The notes under the pieces were generated by a model. It saw only the letters and a list, made by a program, of their open reading frames with translations, was not told the DNA's origin and searched no databases. Below, piece by piece: positions 17,132-24,780 of a DNA stretch of 34,617 nt (position 1 is its first letter; each line of letters opens with the position of its first letter). The translations under genes were made by a program, and so were the position numbers. Origin of the DNA: an uncultured Paracoccaceae bacterium (GTDB lineage: Bacteria > Pseudomonadota > Alphaproteobacteria > Rhodobacterales > Rhodobacteraceae); contig CANLEQ010000033.1 in NCBI GenBank assembly GCA_947489705.1, forward strand, positions 1 to 34,617, in the 5' to 3' direction.

Positions 17132-18607
17132 TCAGCCCTCCGCGCCCGCAAGAGGCAGAATTCCGCCCGCATCGACGAGGCCCAGAAGCCATGCCGGCCA
17201 GAGCCCGATCAGCACGACGAGAGCCAGCAGGACCGCCAGAAGCCCGAGCTCCAGCCCGGTGAGATCCGCGAAGCCGGCCCGTTCGGGCGGGGTCACCCCG
17301 AAGAACATCTGCCGCAGCATTCCGAGAAACAGCGCGGCGGTGATCACGATGCCCAGAAGGCCGATGGCCGCGAGCCAGGGATAGACGCCGAAGGCGCCGA
17401 CGAAGATGTGCAGCTCCGCCACGAACCCCGCCAGTCCCGGCAGGCCCAGGGAGGCGAAGGCGGCAAGCGTGGCCACCCCCGCAAGGCGCGGGGCGGGCCC
17501 GGCAAGGCCACCGAAATTCGGCAGGTGGTAATCCTGCGTGCGCTGCCAGACGGCGCCCGCGATCAGGAAGAGCGCGCCGGTGATGAGGCCGTGCGCGATC
17601 ATCTCGACCACCGCGCCGGTCAGGGCGAGCTCGCGCGCCGTCTCGGAGCCCAGCGCGGACCCCGCCACCGCGATCCCCAGAACGGTGTAGCCCATGTGGT
17701 TGACCGAGGTGTAGGCGATCCGCCGCTTGAGGTTGTCCTGCGCGAACGCCACGACGCTGCCCCAGAGGATCGAGACCACGCCGAGGATCGCGAGCGGCAG
17801 CGCCCAGCGCGCGAAGGTCTCGGGCATCATCTGGAGCGGTATCCGGATCAGCCCGTAGGCCCCCATCTTGAGCAGCACCCCCGCCAGCAACGCCGAAGCA
17901 GGGCCGGGCGCGTTCACATGCGCGGGCGGCAGCCAGGTATGGACCGGAAAGACCGGCGTCTTAATCCCGAAGCCCACCACGAACGCCAGGAAAACGAGCC
18001 CCGGCACCATGCCCGCAGCGGCGAGCGGCGGGCTCCCGATCATCGCGCGCATGTCGAAGGTCAGCTCGGGCATGTTGAGGGCCAGCGCGATGATGCCGAT
18101 CAGGATCAGCAACGATCCCGCCAGCGTGTAGACGAAGAACTTGAGCGCCGCATGCTGCGCCTCGCCGTGCCCCCAGCGGCCGATCAGGAAATACATGCCC
18201 ACGAGGCCGAGATCGAAGAAGACATAGAACACGATCAGGTCCAGCGTCACGAAAAGCCCGATCGACACCCCCGCGAGAAAGGCCATCCAGGCGTAATAGG
18301 CCCGCGCGTCGGGCAGATCCTCCATCGGCCAGGCGGTGGTGACGGCAAAGAGCAGCGCGCTCATCAGCGCGAGCGCCAGCGACATGCCGTCGACACCCAC
18401 CCGCCAGGCGATTCCCAGTTCGGGGATCCACGGCACCTCGGCCACGGCACGGAACCCTTCGCCGCCGCCGATCCAGGTCACGACGAGCGCCAGCAGCGCC
18501 AGCGCGGCTGCCCCGGTCGCGATCGCACGTGCCGCGGCGTGCCCCACGGGGACGAAAGCGAGGAGGAGGGCCGCGAAAAGCGGGACGAGAACGGCGAATG
18601 TGAGCAT
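17132..18607 (-). CDS. nuoM: Complex I-like antiporter-type subunit NuoM
   Basis: This 491-residue protein with about 14 membrane helices is homologous to NuoM. The TM7 lysine is Lys216 (GIKTPVFPVHTWLPPAH), and Lys247 (LLKMGAYGL) matches the TM8 lysine. The TM5 position that is glutamate in canonical NuoM (E. coli Glu144) is Asp132 here (VFFDLG), a conservative change. The ATG at 18607 is preferred over the upstream 18640. It starts one base after the nuoL stop codon and lies close to a GAGG-like site. Short spacing to nuoL and nuoN shows cotranscription. Confidence 0.9.
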   Translation of the reverse strand: MLTFAVLVPLFAALLLAFVPVGHAAARAIATGAAALALLALVVTWIGGGEGFRAVAEVPWIPELGIAWRVGVDGMSLALALMSALLFAVTTAWPMEDLPDARAYYAWMAFLAGVSIGLFVTLDLIVFYVFFDLGLVGMYFLIGRWGHGEAQHAALKFFVYTLAGSLLILIGIIALALNMPELTFDMRAMIGSPPLAAAGMVPGLVFLAFVVGFGIKTPVFPVHTWLPPAHVNAPGPASALLAGVLLKMGAYGLIRIPLQMMPETFARWALPLAILGVVSILWGSVVAFAQDNLKRRIAYTSVNHMGYTVLGIAVAGSALGSETARELALTGAVVEMIAHGLITGALFLIAGAVWQRTQDYHLPNFGGLAGPAPRLAGVATLAAFASLGLPGLAGFVAELHIFVGAFGVYPWLAAIGLLGIVITAALFLGMLRQMFFGVTPPERAGFADLTGLELGLLAVLLALVVLIGLWPAWLLGLVDAGGILPLAGAEG

Positions 18608-18608
18608 C

Positions 18609-20513
18609 TCAGCCTCCGATGATGACGAGCGTAAGGGCAAGCGCGAGGCCCGCCACGAGAATCGTGTAGTAATGATGTGCGAGACCCGTCTGCAGGCGGC
18701 GCAGATCGGCGCCGGCCATGCCGGTCACGCGGCCCGTCCCGCTCGGGATGAGGTCGCTCAGCCGTTCGCCGAGGCCCGCGCCGAGCCCGGAGAGGGCGGC
18801 CATCCCCGCCGCGATCCCGCCGATCGCCCCCTGCATTCTTCGCGATGCGCCGCCGGGGGCGAGGCCGTCGATCGCGTGGTCGTCGACCTGCGAGGCGAAC
18901 CGGGCGAGCGAGGCCGCGATGCGGGCGGTTCCGCGCGGGATCATGTCGACAACCCCGTCGTCGAACCGCGCGGCGGCCTCGGCGCATCGCCGGAACGGCC
19001 GGATCGCGCCGTGTTCGTAAAGCGCGGACAGTCCCAGCCAGTCGCGCTGAGGCGCGGGCCATCCCGCGCGCGCGGCGCGAAGACCCGCCAGTACGCCGAA
19101 GGCCGTCGCGGCCAGTGCCACGATGAAGCCTGCGCGCGTTCCGGCAGGCAGATCCCCGCCAAGCCACTCAGCCGCCCGATCGTGCATCCAGGGCAGCCAG
19201 AGCGCAGAGAGGCCGAGCGTTCCTGCCACGAGAACCGCCAAGCCCGCCAACTCGCCACGCGCCTCGCCCGTTTCGCGCGCGAAACATTTTCCGAAGAGCG
19301 AAACCGCGAAGCGCGTCGCATAGGCGGCGCCAAGCCCGCCCGCGGCGATTCCGGCCGCCGCCCAGAACACGCTCGCATGTTCCAGCGCGCGGACGATCGC
19401 CTCCTTGCTCCACCCGCCGGCGAAGGGGGGCACGGCGGCGAGCGACAGTGCGGCGACGGCGGCCATCGCCGCGGTCGCGGGCAGGCTGCGCCCGATGCCC
19501 TTCATGCGCAGATCGAAGCTGCCGGTGGCGCGATGGGCGATGCCCGCCGCGAGAAAGAGCGCGGACTTCGTTGCGGCATGCACGATCAGGTGCAGGACCG
19601 CGACGGCCGGGTAACCCGCGCCCACCGCCGCGATCATGAGGCCGGTCTGGGCCGAGGTCGATCCCGCCAGCAGCTTCTTGGCATGGGTCTGCCGCAAGGC
19701 GACGACGCCCCCGAGGATGGCGGTCGCAAGTCCGATCCCCATGGCGGCGATCCCGAAGCCCGGTGCCGCCGAAAGCTGGGGGTGGAGGCGCGCGAGGATA
19801 TAGGCCCCGGCCGCCACCATGGTGGCCGAATGGAGCAGCGCCGAGACCGAGGTCGGGCCGTCCATGGCCCGGAAGAGCCAGGGCGCGAAGGGGACTTGGC
19901 CCGCCTTCGAGACGGCCGCCACGAGAAGACCGAACGCCGCAAGCGTCAAGCTCCACCCGTCGAGCGCGCCGAGCGCGTCGTAGCCGGCACGTCCCGTCGC
20001 CGCGACGGTCGCCATGAGCGCCAGGAACAGGCCCAGATCGCCGGCGCGCGTCAGCACGAACGCGAATGCCGCCGACGGGCCCGCTGCCCGTTCGCGCCAC
20101 TTGTGCCCGATGAGCGCCCAGGAACAGGCGCCGACGATCTCCCACCCGATCAGTAGGGTGACGAGATCGGCGGCGATCACCACGAGCTCCATCCCGCCGG
20201 TGAAGATCAGCATGAGGCCGATCAGGCGGGGCAGACCGCGCGCCGCCTCGTGCGCGGCCGCGAAGAGCGTGACCGCCAGCAGGATCGCGGGCACCGTGAC
20301 CGCGACCGCCTGCGCCAGCGGCGGCAGCGCCGCGTGGAGCGTGAACGCCTCGCTCCAGCCATGGCGCCCCGTCGCACCGCCAAGCCCGACCGCAAGCCCC
20401 AGCACGACCATGGCCGTCACGGCGCCCGACGCGCCGAGGCGGATCCGCGATCCCCCGCTTGCCCAGATCGCCAGCCCGGCCAGCACCGGAAGATATGCCA
20501 GTGCCCAGATCAC
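18609..20513 (-). CDS. nuoL: Complex I-like antiporter-type subunit NuoL
   Basis: This 634-residue protein is homologous to NuoL, the distal pump of the membrane arm with the long lateral helix. Key residues are present: Glu125 (IGWEIVGACSW), Lys203 (VSKAGQVPFAPWL), His228 (LLHSATMV) and the downstream GGWSKEA lysine. The C-terminal 150 residues include a long helix-rich segment and a final membrane helix after RLQTGLAHHYY, consistent with the lateral helix and anchor. The GTG start at 20513 overlaps the nuoK stop by four bases (GTGA). This is the antiporter-like subunit of the cluster that looks most canonical. Confidence 0.9.
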   Translation of the reverse strand: MIWALAYLPVLAGLAIWASGGSRIRLGASGAVTAMVVLGLAVGLGGATGRHGWSEAFTLHAALPPLAQAVAVTVPAILLAVTLFAAAHEAARGLPRLIGLMLIFTGGMELVVIAADLVTLLIGWEIVGACSWALIGHKWRERAAGPSAAFAFVLTRAGDLGLFLALMATVAATGRAGYDALGALDGWSLTLAAFGLLVAAVSKAGQVPFAPWLFRAMDGPTSVSALLHSATMVAAGAYILARLHPQLSAAPGFGIAAMGIGLATAILGGVVALRQTHAKKLLAGSTSAQTGLMIAAVGAGYPAVAVLHLIVHAATKSALFLAAGIAHRATGSFDLRMKGIGRSLPATAAMAAVAALSLAAVPPFAGGWSKEAIVRALEHASVFWAAAGIAAGGLGAAYATRFAVSLFGKCFARETGEARGELAGLAVLVAGTLGLSALWLPWMHDRAAEWLGGDLPAGTRAGFIVALAATAFGVLAGLRAARAGWPAPQRDWLGLSALYEHGAIRPFRRCAEAAARFDDGVVDMIPRGTARIAASLARFASQVDDHAIDGLAPGGASRRMQGAIGGIAAGMAALSGLGAGLGERLSDLIPSGTGRVTGMAGADLRRLQTGLAHHYYTILVAGLALALTLVIIGG

Positions 20514-20815
20514 TGCTTCAGCGTTCCGATGCTTTCGGTCATGTCGGCCTGGCGCTTGCGATAGATCGCCACGACCAGCGCGAAACCCACGGCCATCTCG
20601 ACCGCCATGACCGCCATGACGAGGATCGCCAGCAGCTGTCCTTCGGGCATGCCGCCCAGCGCCTGCGACCAGAATCCGATGATGGCCAGCAGCGCGCCGT
20701 TCAGCATCAGCTCGAGGCCCATCATCAGCATGACAAAGCTTTGCTGGCTGAGCGCGCCGTAGAGCCCGATGCCGATCAGCGCAGCCGCCCCCAGAAGAAC
20801 GATGATCAGCGTCAT
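20510..20815 (-). CDS. nuoK: Complex I-like subunit NuoK
   Basis: This 101-residue protein has three membrane helices. Both membrane glutamates needed in canonical NuoK are present: Glu35 (MGLELMLNG) and Glu73 (MAVEMAVGF). The protein ends in a short basic tail (YRKRQADM). The ATG at 20815 overlaps the nuoJ stop by four bases, and its own stop overlaps the nuoL GTG. Mrp-type antiporters also contain a NuoK-like subunit (MrpC), but the presence of NuoA, H and J homologues here points to a complex I relative. Confidence 0.9.
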   Translation of the reverse strand: MTLIIVLLGAAALIGIGLYGALSQQSFVMLMMGLELMLNGALLAIIGFWSQALGGMPEGQLLAILVMAVMAVEMAVGFALVVAIYRKRQADMTESIGTLKQ

Positions 20816-21414
20816 GAATGCCCCCCGTGATGATGATGTCCGCCGCCGCTTTCGGGCCGCCGGCCGGCGGGCGGACCGCCGGGATCGAGGCCCGGGGGGC
20901 GCGCGCCCTCGTCGGCGGCGCCGAAGCGGCCCCGGCGCGACGACAGGATCACCGCGCCGATCATCGTCGCCAGAAGCGTCACCCCCGCCGTCTCGAAGAT
21001 CAGCATCGACGGCCCCAGAAGCTCGTGCCCGAGCTGCGCCACCACAGGGGCCTCTGCCGGAACCGGGTTCGACGGCAGCGGCGTCGACAGGATTGCCACC
21101 CCGAGCCCCGTGGCCGCAAGAAGGCCCGCCGCGATCGAAATCCGGTGCTGGTGGACCATGACCATCGGATTGAGACCGGCCGGGTTCATCATGAACATCA
21201 CCATGAAGATCGCCATGACCATCATCTCGACCGCCATCATGAAGATCGTGGCGATGCCGATATAGGGCGCCGACAGCACCACGCCGATCCCGCCCACGGC
21301 GACGAAGGACAGCATCAGCGAGAACGAGGCCCGCACCATCGAATCGACGCGGAAGACCCGCCATCCGGTCCAGGCGGCGAAGGCGGCGAGCAGGCTGACG
21401 ATCAGATCGGTCAC
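20812..21414 (-). CDS. nuoJ: Complex I-like subunit NuoJ with Met-rich helix and His-rich tail
   Basis: This 200-residue protein with about five membrane helices is in the position and size of NuoJ. Two features are unusual. Residues 59-86 contain 11 methionines in 28 residues, spanning one membrane helix and its exit. The C-terminus (163-200) is a Gly/Pro-rich tail ending in HHHHGGHS, which could bind a metal. The GTG start at 21414 overlaps the nuoH stop (GTGA). The similarity to canonical NuoJ is low, so the identification rests on both the helices and the fixed order H-J-K. Confidence 0.8.
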   Translation of the reverse strand: MTDLIVSLLAAFAAWTGWRVFRVDSMVRASFSLMLSFVAVGGIGVVLSAPYIGIATIFMMAVEMMVMAIFMVMFMMNPAGLNPMVMVHQHRISIAAGLLAATGLGVAILSTPLPSNPVPAEAPVVAQLGHELLGPSMLIFETAGVTLLATMIGAVILSSRRGRFGAADEGARPPGLDPGGPPAGRRPESGGGHHHHGGHS

Positions 21415-22271
21415 AATGCGAGAACTCCCGATATGGCGAGGTGCAGGAACGACAGGGGCAGCAGGATCACCCACAGGATCGACAGCATCCGCGACGGCGT
21501 GGTCCGCGCGATTCGCCGGCCGCCCAGGACGAAAAGCGCCATCAGCCCCGCGATCTTGAGCCACAGCCAGACCGGTCCGGGCAGGACCGGCCCGAGCGGG
21601 CCGCCGAGAAAGACCGTCGCGGCGATCGCCGAGACCGAGACCAGCATCGCGGCACGCGCGATGTCCCAGAGCACGCGCGCCGGGCCGCTTTCCTCGGCCG
21701 AAGTGCCGGTGGCGATGTCGGCGGCGTCGGCGTAATCCATCGGCCCCCGCAGGGTCAGCGCCAGCGCCACGATGCAGAAGAGCGGCAGGCCCAGTGGCTG
21801 ACGGATCACGTTCCAGAGCTCCCGCTGGCTGTCGACGATGGCGACGAACGACAGGCTCTCGGCCGGCAGGGCGGCGGCGATGAGGACGAACATCGACGGC
21901 AGCAGGACCGGCAGGCCGATGGCCGCGTAGCGGTAGGCGCCGATCAGCGGAAAGGGCGCGTTGGGCGACCAGCCGTGCAGGAAGACCGTGACGACGATCA
22001 ACGCCTCGCAACTGCCCCAGACGACGATGCCGACGGGGCTGTCGATCAGCGCCGCACCCTCGGCGAAGGGCACGACCGAGAGGCCGATCGCCGCCAGCGC
22101 CAGATACCATGCCGGCGCGAGGTCGCGGTTGAGGCGGTCGGGCGCCTCGGTCTCCACCCGCTGCCGGGCGCCCTGCGCGGCGAGGATGGCAAGCCGTCCA
22201 TCGAGGGCGACGGCCAGCAGCGCCCCGAAGGCCAGGGTGGCCAGAACGGCGAGAACGAGCCCTGCGATCAT
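21411..22271 (-). CDS. nuoH: Complex I-like subunit NuoH (reduced)
   Basis: This 286-residue protein is homologous to NuoH, the subunit that with NuoB and NuoD forms the quinone chamber. It is shorter than usual (about 325-345). Recognisable segments are GWSPNAPFPLIGAYRYAA (100-117), LTLRGPMDYADA (172-183) and SAIAATVFLGG (214-224). The GPNRVGP loop and the E-rich loop of the canonical protein (EAExELxxGYxxEYSG) are replaced by unrelated residues (ADAADIATGTSAEESG, 181-196). The glutamate of the canonical SYE motif is also missing. The ATG at 22271 overlaps the preceding gene by four bases (ATGA). Confidence 0.85.
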   Translation of the reverse strand: MIAGLVLAVLATLAFGALLAVALDGRLAILAAQGARQRVETEAPDRLNRDLAPAWYLALAAIGLSVVPFAEGAALIDSPVGIVVWGSCEALIVVTVFLHGWSPNAPFPLIGAYRYAAIGLPVLLPSMFVLIAAALPAESLSFVAIVDSQRELWNVIRQPLGLPLFCIVALALTLRGPMDYADAADIATGTSAEESGPARVLWDIARAAMLVSVSAIAATVFLGGPLGPVLPGPVWLWLKIAGLMALFVLGGRRIARTTPSRMLSILWVILLPLSFLHLAISGVLAL

Positions 22272-23182
22272 GCCGCCTCCCGCAGGCGCGTCGCGCGCAG
22301 GATCGACGAGGGCGGCAGGGATGCCAGCACCAGCATCGCCTCGGCCCATTCGAGGCCCGACAGAAGTTCCGGCAGTGGCGGCACGGCCAATGCGGCCGGG
22401 GTTCCGGCGAGATAGCCCGCAAGCCTTTCGCGCGCATCGCCGCCCCCCTCGATTCGGCCGAGCCCGCGCGGGACGGCGCCGCGCAGCCATAGCGCACCCG
22501 GCCGGCCGCCGCGGATCACCCGTCGCGCGGCATCTTCGAGCCCGAGCAGCGCCAGCATCCGGGCGCTGCAAAGCACCGGCGCGTCGGCATCGGCGGGCTG
22601 TGCGAAAGGTGGGCAGACGACGCCCGCATCGCAGATCACGTCGCCCTGCAAGGTCAGCTCCAGCACCAGGCCCGGCGGCAGCATCGGCGCGAACGGGCCG
22701 AGCCGCGCGGTATAGCGGTCGAGTTGAAGACCGTCGCGGATATCGAGGCCGGTCATCGCCATCGGCCGTCCATAGGGCGTGCCGCCCATCATGCCCGTGC
22801 CGCCCTGTCCGTGCGGGCCCACGCCACGCCATGCGTTTGACGGCGCGTCGGGTTGCAGATCGTCGTCGCCATCCTCGCCCCCGCAAAGTCCGCGCCACGC
22901 CGTTGCGAGCCGGTCCGCGACGGCATCGCCGGTCTCGGTCCGATCGGTCCAGCGCAGGATCCGCCGTGGCCGCGGAACCTGGTCGTGAACGCGCCCCAGG
23001 GGCTCCATCGCATCGGGGGGCAGATCGCCGGCCAGGAGAAGGACGGCCGCATCGCGCGGCGTGAGCGCACGCCGCAGCCCGCGCCGCGCCAAGAGCCGCT
23101 CGACATCGGCCTGCCGCCCGGGGCCGATCGCGGCGAAGACGGGCACGGGCGCGCGCAGGGCCAGCCGGGCGAGCGGGCTCAT
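22268..23182 (-). CDS. Degenerate NuoB/NuoD-like fusion protein of the membrane-arm cluster
   Basis: This 304-residue soluble protein is not identifiable by a single clear family. Residues 36-80 resemble the NuoB segment after its first cysteines: TPRDAAVLLLAGDLPPDAME, then RVHDQVPRPRRIL compares with the canonical QADVxIVAGTxxxxMAPxL, then xVYDQMPEPRxVI. Residues 157-183 (YTARLGPFAPMLPPGLVLE, then LTLQGDVI) resemble the N-terminal strand domain of NuoD. Between them is a Gly/Met-rich loop GPHGQGGTGMMGG (122-134). Only four cysteines occur (100, 184, 190, 205), none in the paired CC pattern that binds cluster N2. No Fe-S or quinone chemistry is expected. The ATG at 23182 overlaps the nuoA stop (ATGA), and an alternative ATG lies at 23188. 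The homology call is mine by eye. Confidence 0.6.
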   Translation of the reverse strand: MSPLARLALRAPVPVFAAIGPGRQADVERLLARRGLRRALTPRDAAVLLLAGDLPPDAMEPLGRVHDQVPRPRRILRWTDRTETGDAVADRLATAWRGLCGGEDGDDDLQPDAPSNAWRGVGPHGQGGTGMMGGTPYGRPMAMTGLDIRDGLQLDRYTARLGPFAPMLPPGLVLELTLQGDVICDAGVVCPPFAQPADADAPVLCSARMLALLGLEDAARRVIRGGRPGALWLRGAVPRGLGRIEGGGDARERLAGYLAGTPAALAVPPLPELLSGLEWAEAMLVLASLPPSSILRATRLREAA

Positions 23183-23514
23183 TCCCATCGGAACACCCCC
23201 TCGCGCCAGCCATAGAGGATGCCCACCGACAGGATGGCGAGGAACATCCCCATCTCGGCCAGCGCCGTGAGGCCTTCGGAGACGAAGACGACGGCCCAAG
23301 GATACATGAACATCATCTCCATCTCGAAGGCGATGAAGACCAGTGCCATCGTGTAGGGACGGAAGTGATACCTCTGCCAGGCATGGCTGTCGGGTGTTCC
23401 CCCGCCAAGGAACGGCGCGGCCTGCGGCGCGCTCGACGCGGCCGCCTTCATGCCCTGCCGCGCCAGAAGCGCCGCGAGCAAGGCCCATCCCGCGAGAATG
23501 ACAAAGGTCTGCAA
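23179..23514 (-). CDS. nuoA: Complex I-like subunit NuoA
   Basis: This 111-residue protein has three membrane helices and heads the cluster. The conserved C-terminal half is plain: RPYTMALVFIAFEMEMMFMY (52-71) followed by PWAVVF matches the canonical segment ending in FDLEVAFLFPWAV. The loop that normally carries YECGxxP next to the quinone chamber reads APFLGGGTPDS (33-43), without the ECG motif. The TTG start at 23514 is chosen because GAGGGG precedes it by 9 nt and the first helix then begins at once. The LacI-type gene stops 117 nt upstream, and no clear promoter is visible there. NuoA-BD are translationally coupled. Confidence 0.85.
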   Translation of the reverse strand: MQTFVILAGWALLAALLARQGMKAAASSAPQAAPFLGGGTPDSHAWQRYHFRPYTMALVFIAFEMEMMFMYPWAVVFVSEGLTALAEMGMFLAILSVGILYGWREGVFRWE

Positions 23515-23630
23515 GCGGAGATACCCCTCTTCGTTTGCCCGACCAATCGGTTGGCACCGGCACGGGTTCCGATGCGCCGTGACCCCGGCCCTGGCGATCG
23601 GCCTCCCGCCCTGCCCCGCCGGCGCTCCGA

Positions 23631-24647
23631 TCAGCGCGTGCCGGCGGGCGGCGGGCCGGAACTGCCGCGCAGGATCAGCTCCACCTCGATGACCTCCGAG
23701 CGTTCGTCCCTCGTGCCGCTCTCGATCATCGACAGAAGGATCTCGGCCGCGCGGATCCCCAGCCGGGTCCGCGGCTGCCGGATCGTGGTCAGCGGCGGGC
23801 TCAGATGCTGCGCGATCTCGATATTGTCGAAACCGACGATGGAGACGTCGCGCGGCACCCGGAACCCCGCGCGCTGGACCGCGCCGATGAACCCCACGGC
23901 CATCTCGTCGGACGACAGGAAAAGCGCGGTGGGCCGTTCGGCCATCGCCAGCCAGACCTCTGCGGCCGCCGCCCCCGACGCCATGGTGAAATCGCCCTCG
24001 AGCACCCAGTCGTCGCGCACCGGCAGCCCGTGCATCTCCAAGGCCCGGCGATACCCCTCGAGCCGGGCCCGGGTCAGCACGTTCGCCGGCGGGCCCGCCA
24101 CATGGCCGATCCGGCGATGCCCCAGCTCCGCGAGGTGCGCGACGGCGAGCGCGGCGCCGCGATCGTTTTCCACCCGGACGGACGGCATCGCGCTCTGCGT
24201 CCATTCGCAGACCGCCACCGCCGGGGGGCGGCTCGGCATCTCGAGGGTCGCGGGCGATATGGTCCCGTCCAGAACCACTAGGCCGTCGGCCTGCCCCGAG
24301 GCCAGGTAATCGGCGAGCCGGTCCTGCGGATCCGGCCCGGATTTCGTATCGGCGATCAGCATCCCGTACCGCGCGGGGGTGAGGATCGACGACAGCCCCG
24401 CGAGGATCTGTGAGAAGAACGGGTTCGCGATGTTGGGCAGGAGGACGATCACGGTGCCGGTGCGCTGTCGCCGCAGGTTCGAGGCGGTGGCGTTGACCCG
24501 GTAGCCGGTCTGGGCGATCGCGCTCAGGACCGCCTCGCGCGTGGCCTCGGCCACCACAGCGGGCCTCGAAAGGGTCCGGCTGACGGTTGCCGCCGACACG
24601 CCGGCGGCACGTGCAACATCCTGAATGGTGGCAATTTTTCTGTCCAT
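23631..24647 (-). CDS. LacI-family transcriptional regulator
   Basis: This 338-residue protein has an N-terminal helix-turn-helix plus hinge (ATIQDVARAAGVSAATVSRT, 6-25, a close match to the LacI family) followed by a periplasmic-binding-protein-like sensor domain that binds a sugar or a sugar derivative. It diverges from the sugar-uptake operon at 24781 across 133 nt of DNA that contains repeated TGYAAACG sites, so it is the likely local repressor of that operon and of itself. It reads in the same direction as the complex I-like cluster, but the 117-nt gap and unrelated content argue against joint function. The inducing ligand cannot be predicted from residues seen here. Confidence 0.9.
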   Translation of the reverse strand: MDRKIATIQDVARAAGVSAATVSRTLSRPAVVAEATREAVLSAIAQTGYRVNATASNLRRQRTGTVIVLLPNIANPFFSQILAGLSSILTPARYGMLIADTKSGPDPQDRLADYLASGQADGLVVLDGTISPATLEMPSRPPAVAVCEWTQSAMPSVRVENDRGAALAVAHLAELGHRRIGHVAGPPANVLTRARLEGYRRALEMHGLPVRDDWVLEGDFTMASGAAAAEVWLAMAERPTALFLSSDEMAVGFIGAVQRAGFRVPRDVSIVGFDNIEIAQHLSPPLTTIRQPRTRLGIRAAEILLSMIESGTRDERSEVIEVELILRGSSGPPPAGTR

Positions 24648-24662
24648 GCGGATCCCATCCCG

Positions 24663-24740
24663 ATCGTTTGATACATGGCCGCGTTATTTTTGCTTGTAAA
24701 CGCATCCTGCATTGGTAACGCTTGCCTGCAAACGATTACA
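24663..24740 (+). promoter_or_regulatory. Divergent control region with LacI-type operator sites
   Basis: Three related sites lie between the LacI gene and the isomerase gene: ATCGTTTG (24663-24670, inverted), TGTAAACG (24695-24702) and TGCAAACG within the near-palindrome TGCAAACGATTACA (24727-24740). The second and third are 32 bp apart, about three helical turns. CG-centred palindromes of this kind are typical LacI-family operators. Confidence 0.5.
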
Positions 24741-24780
24741 TCATCGCCCGGGGGGAGCTGGGCGAGAAGGGGGGATTACC

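Noticed and set aside
20821-20836. Polyhistidine-coding run as a cloning tag artefact
   Set aside because: It lies inside a natural Gly-rich tail whose stop overlaps nuoK in the normal ATGA way, so it is native coding sequence.
15736-23514. Ordinary respiratory complex I operon
   Set aside because: No NuoC, E, F, G or I, and the B/D-like protein lacks N2 cysteines. The flanks on both sides are unrelated genes, so the missing subunits are not just outside the cluster.
15736-23514. Hydrogenase-4/formate hydrogenlyase or Mrp antiporter cluster
   Set aside because: No NiFe large-subunit CxxC motifs, no formate dehydrogenase and no MrpE/F/G-like genes. The presence of NuoA, H, J homologues points to complex I ancestry.
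23631-24647. LacI regulator as controller of the complex I-like cluster
   Set aside because: It reads toward the cluster but operator-like sites lie only on the other side, next to the sugar operon. The 23515-23630 gap shows only weak inverted repeats.
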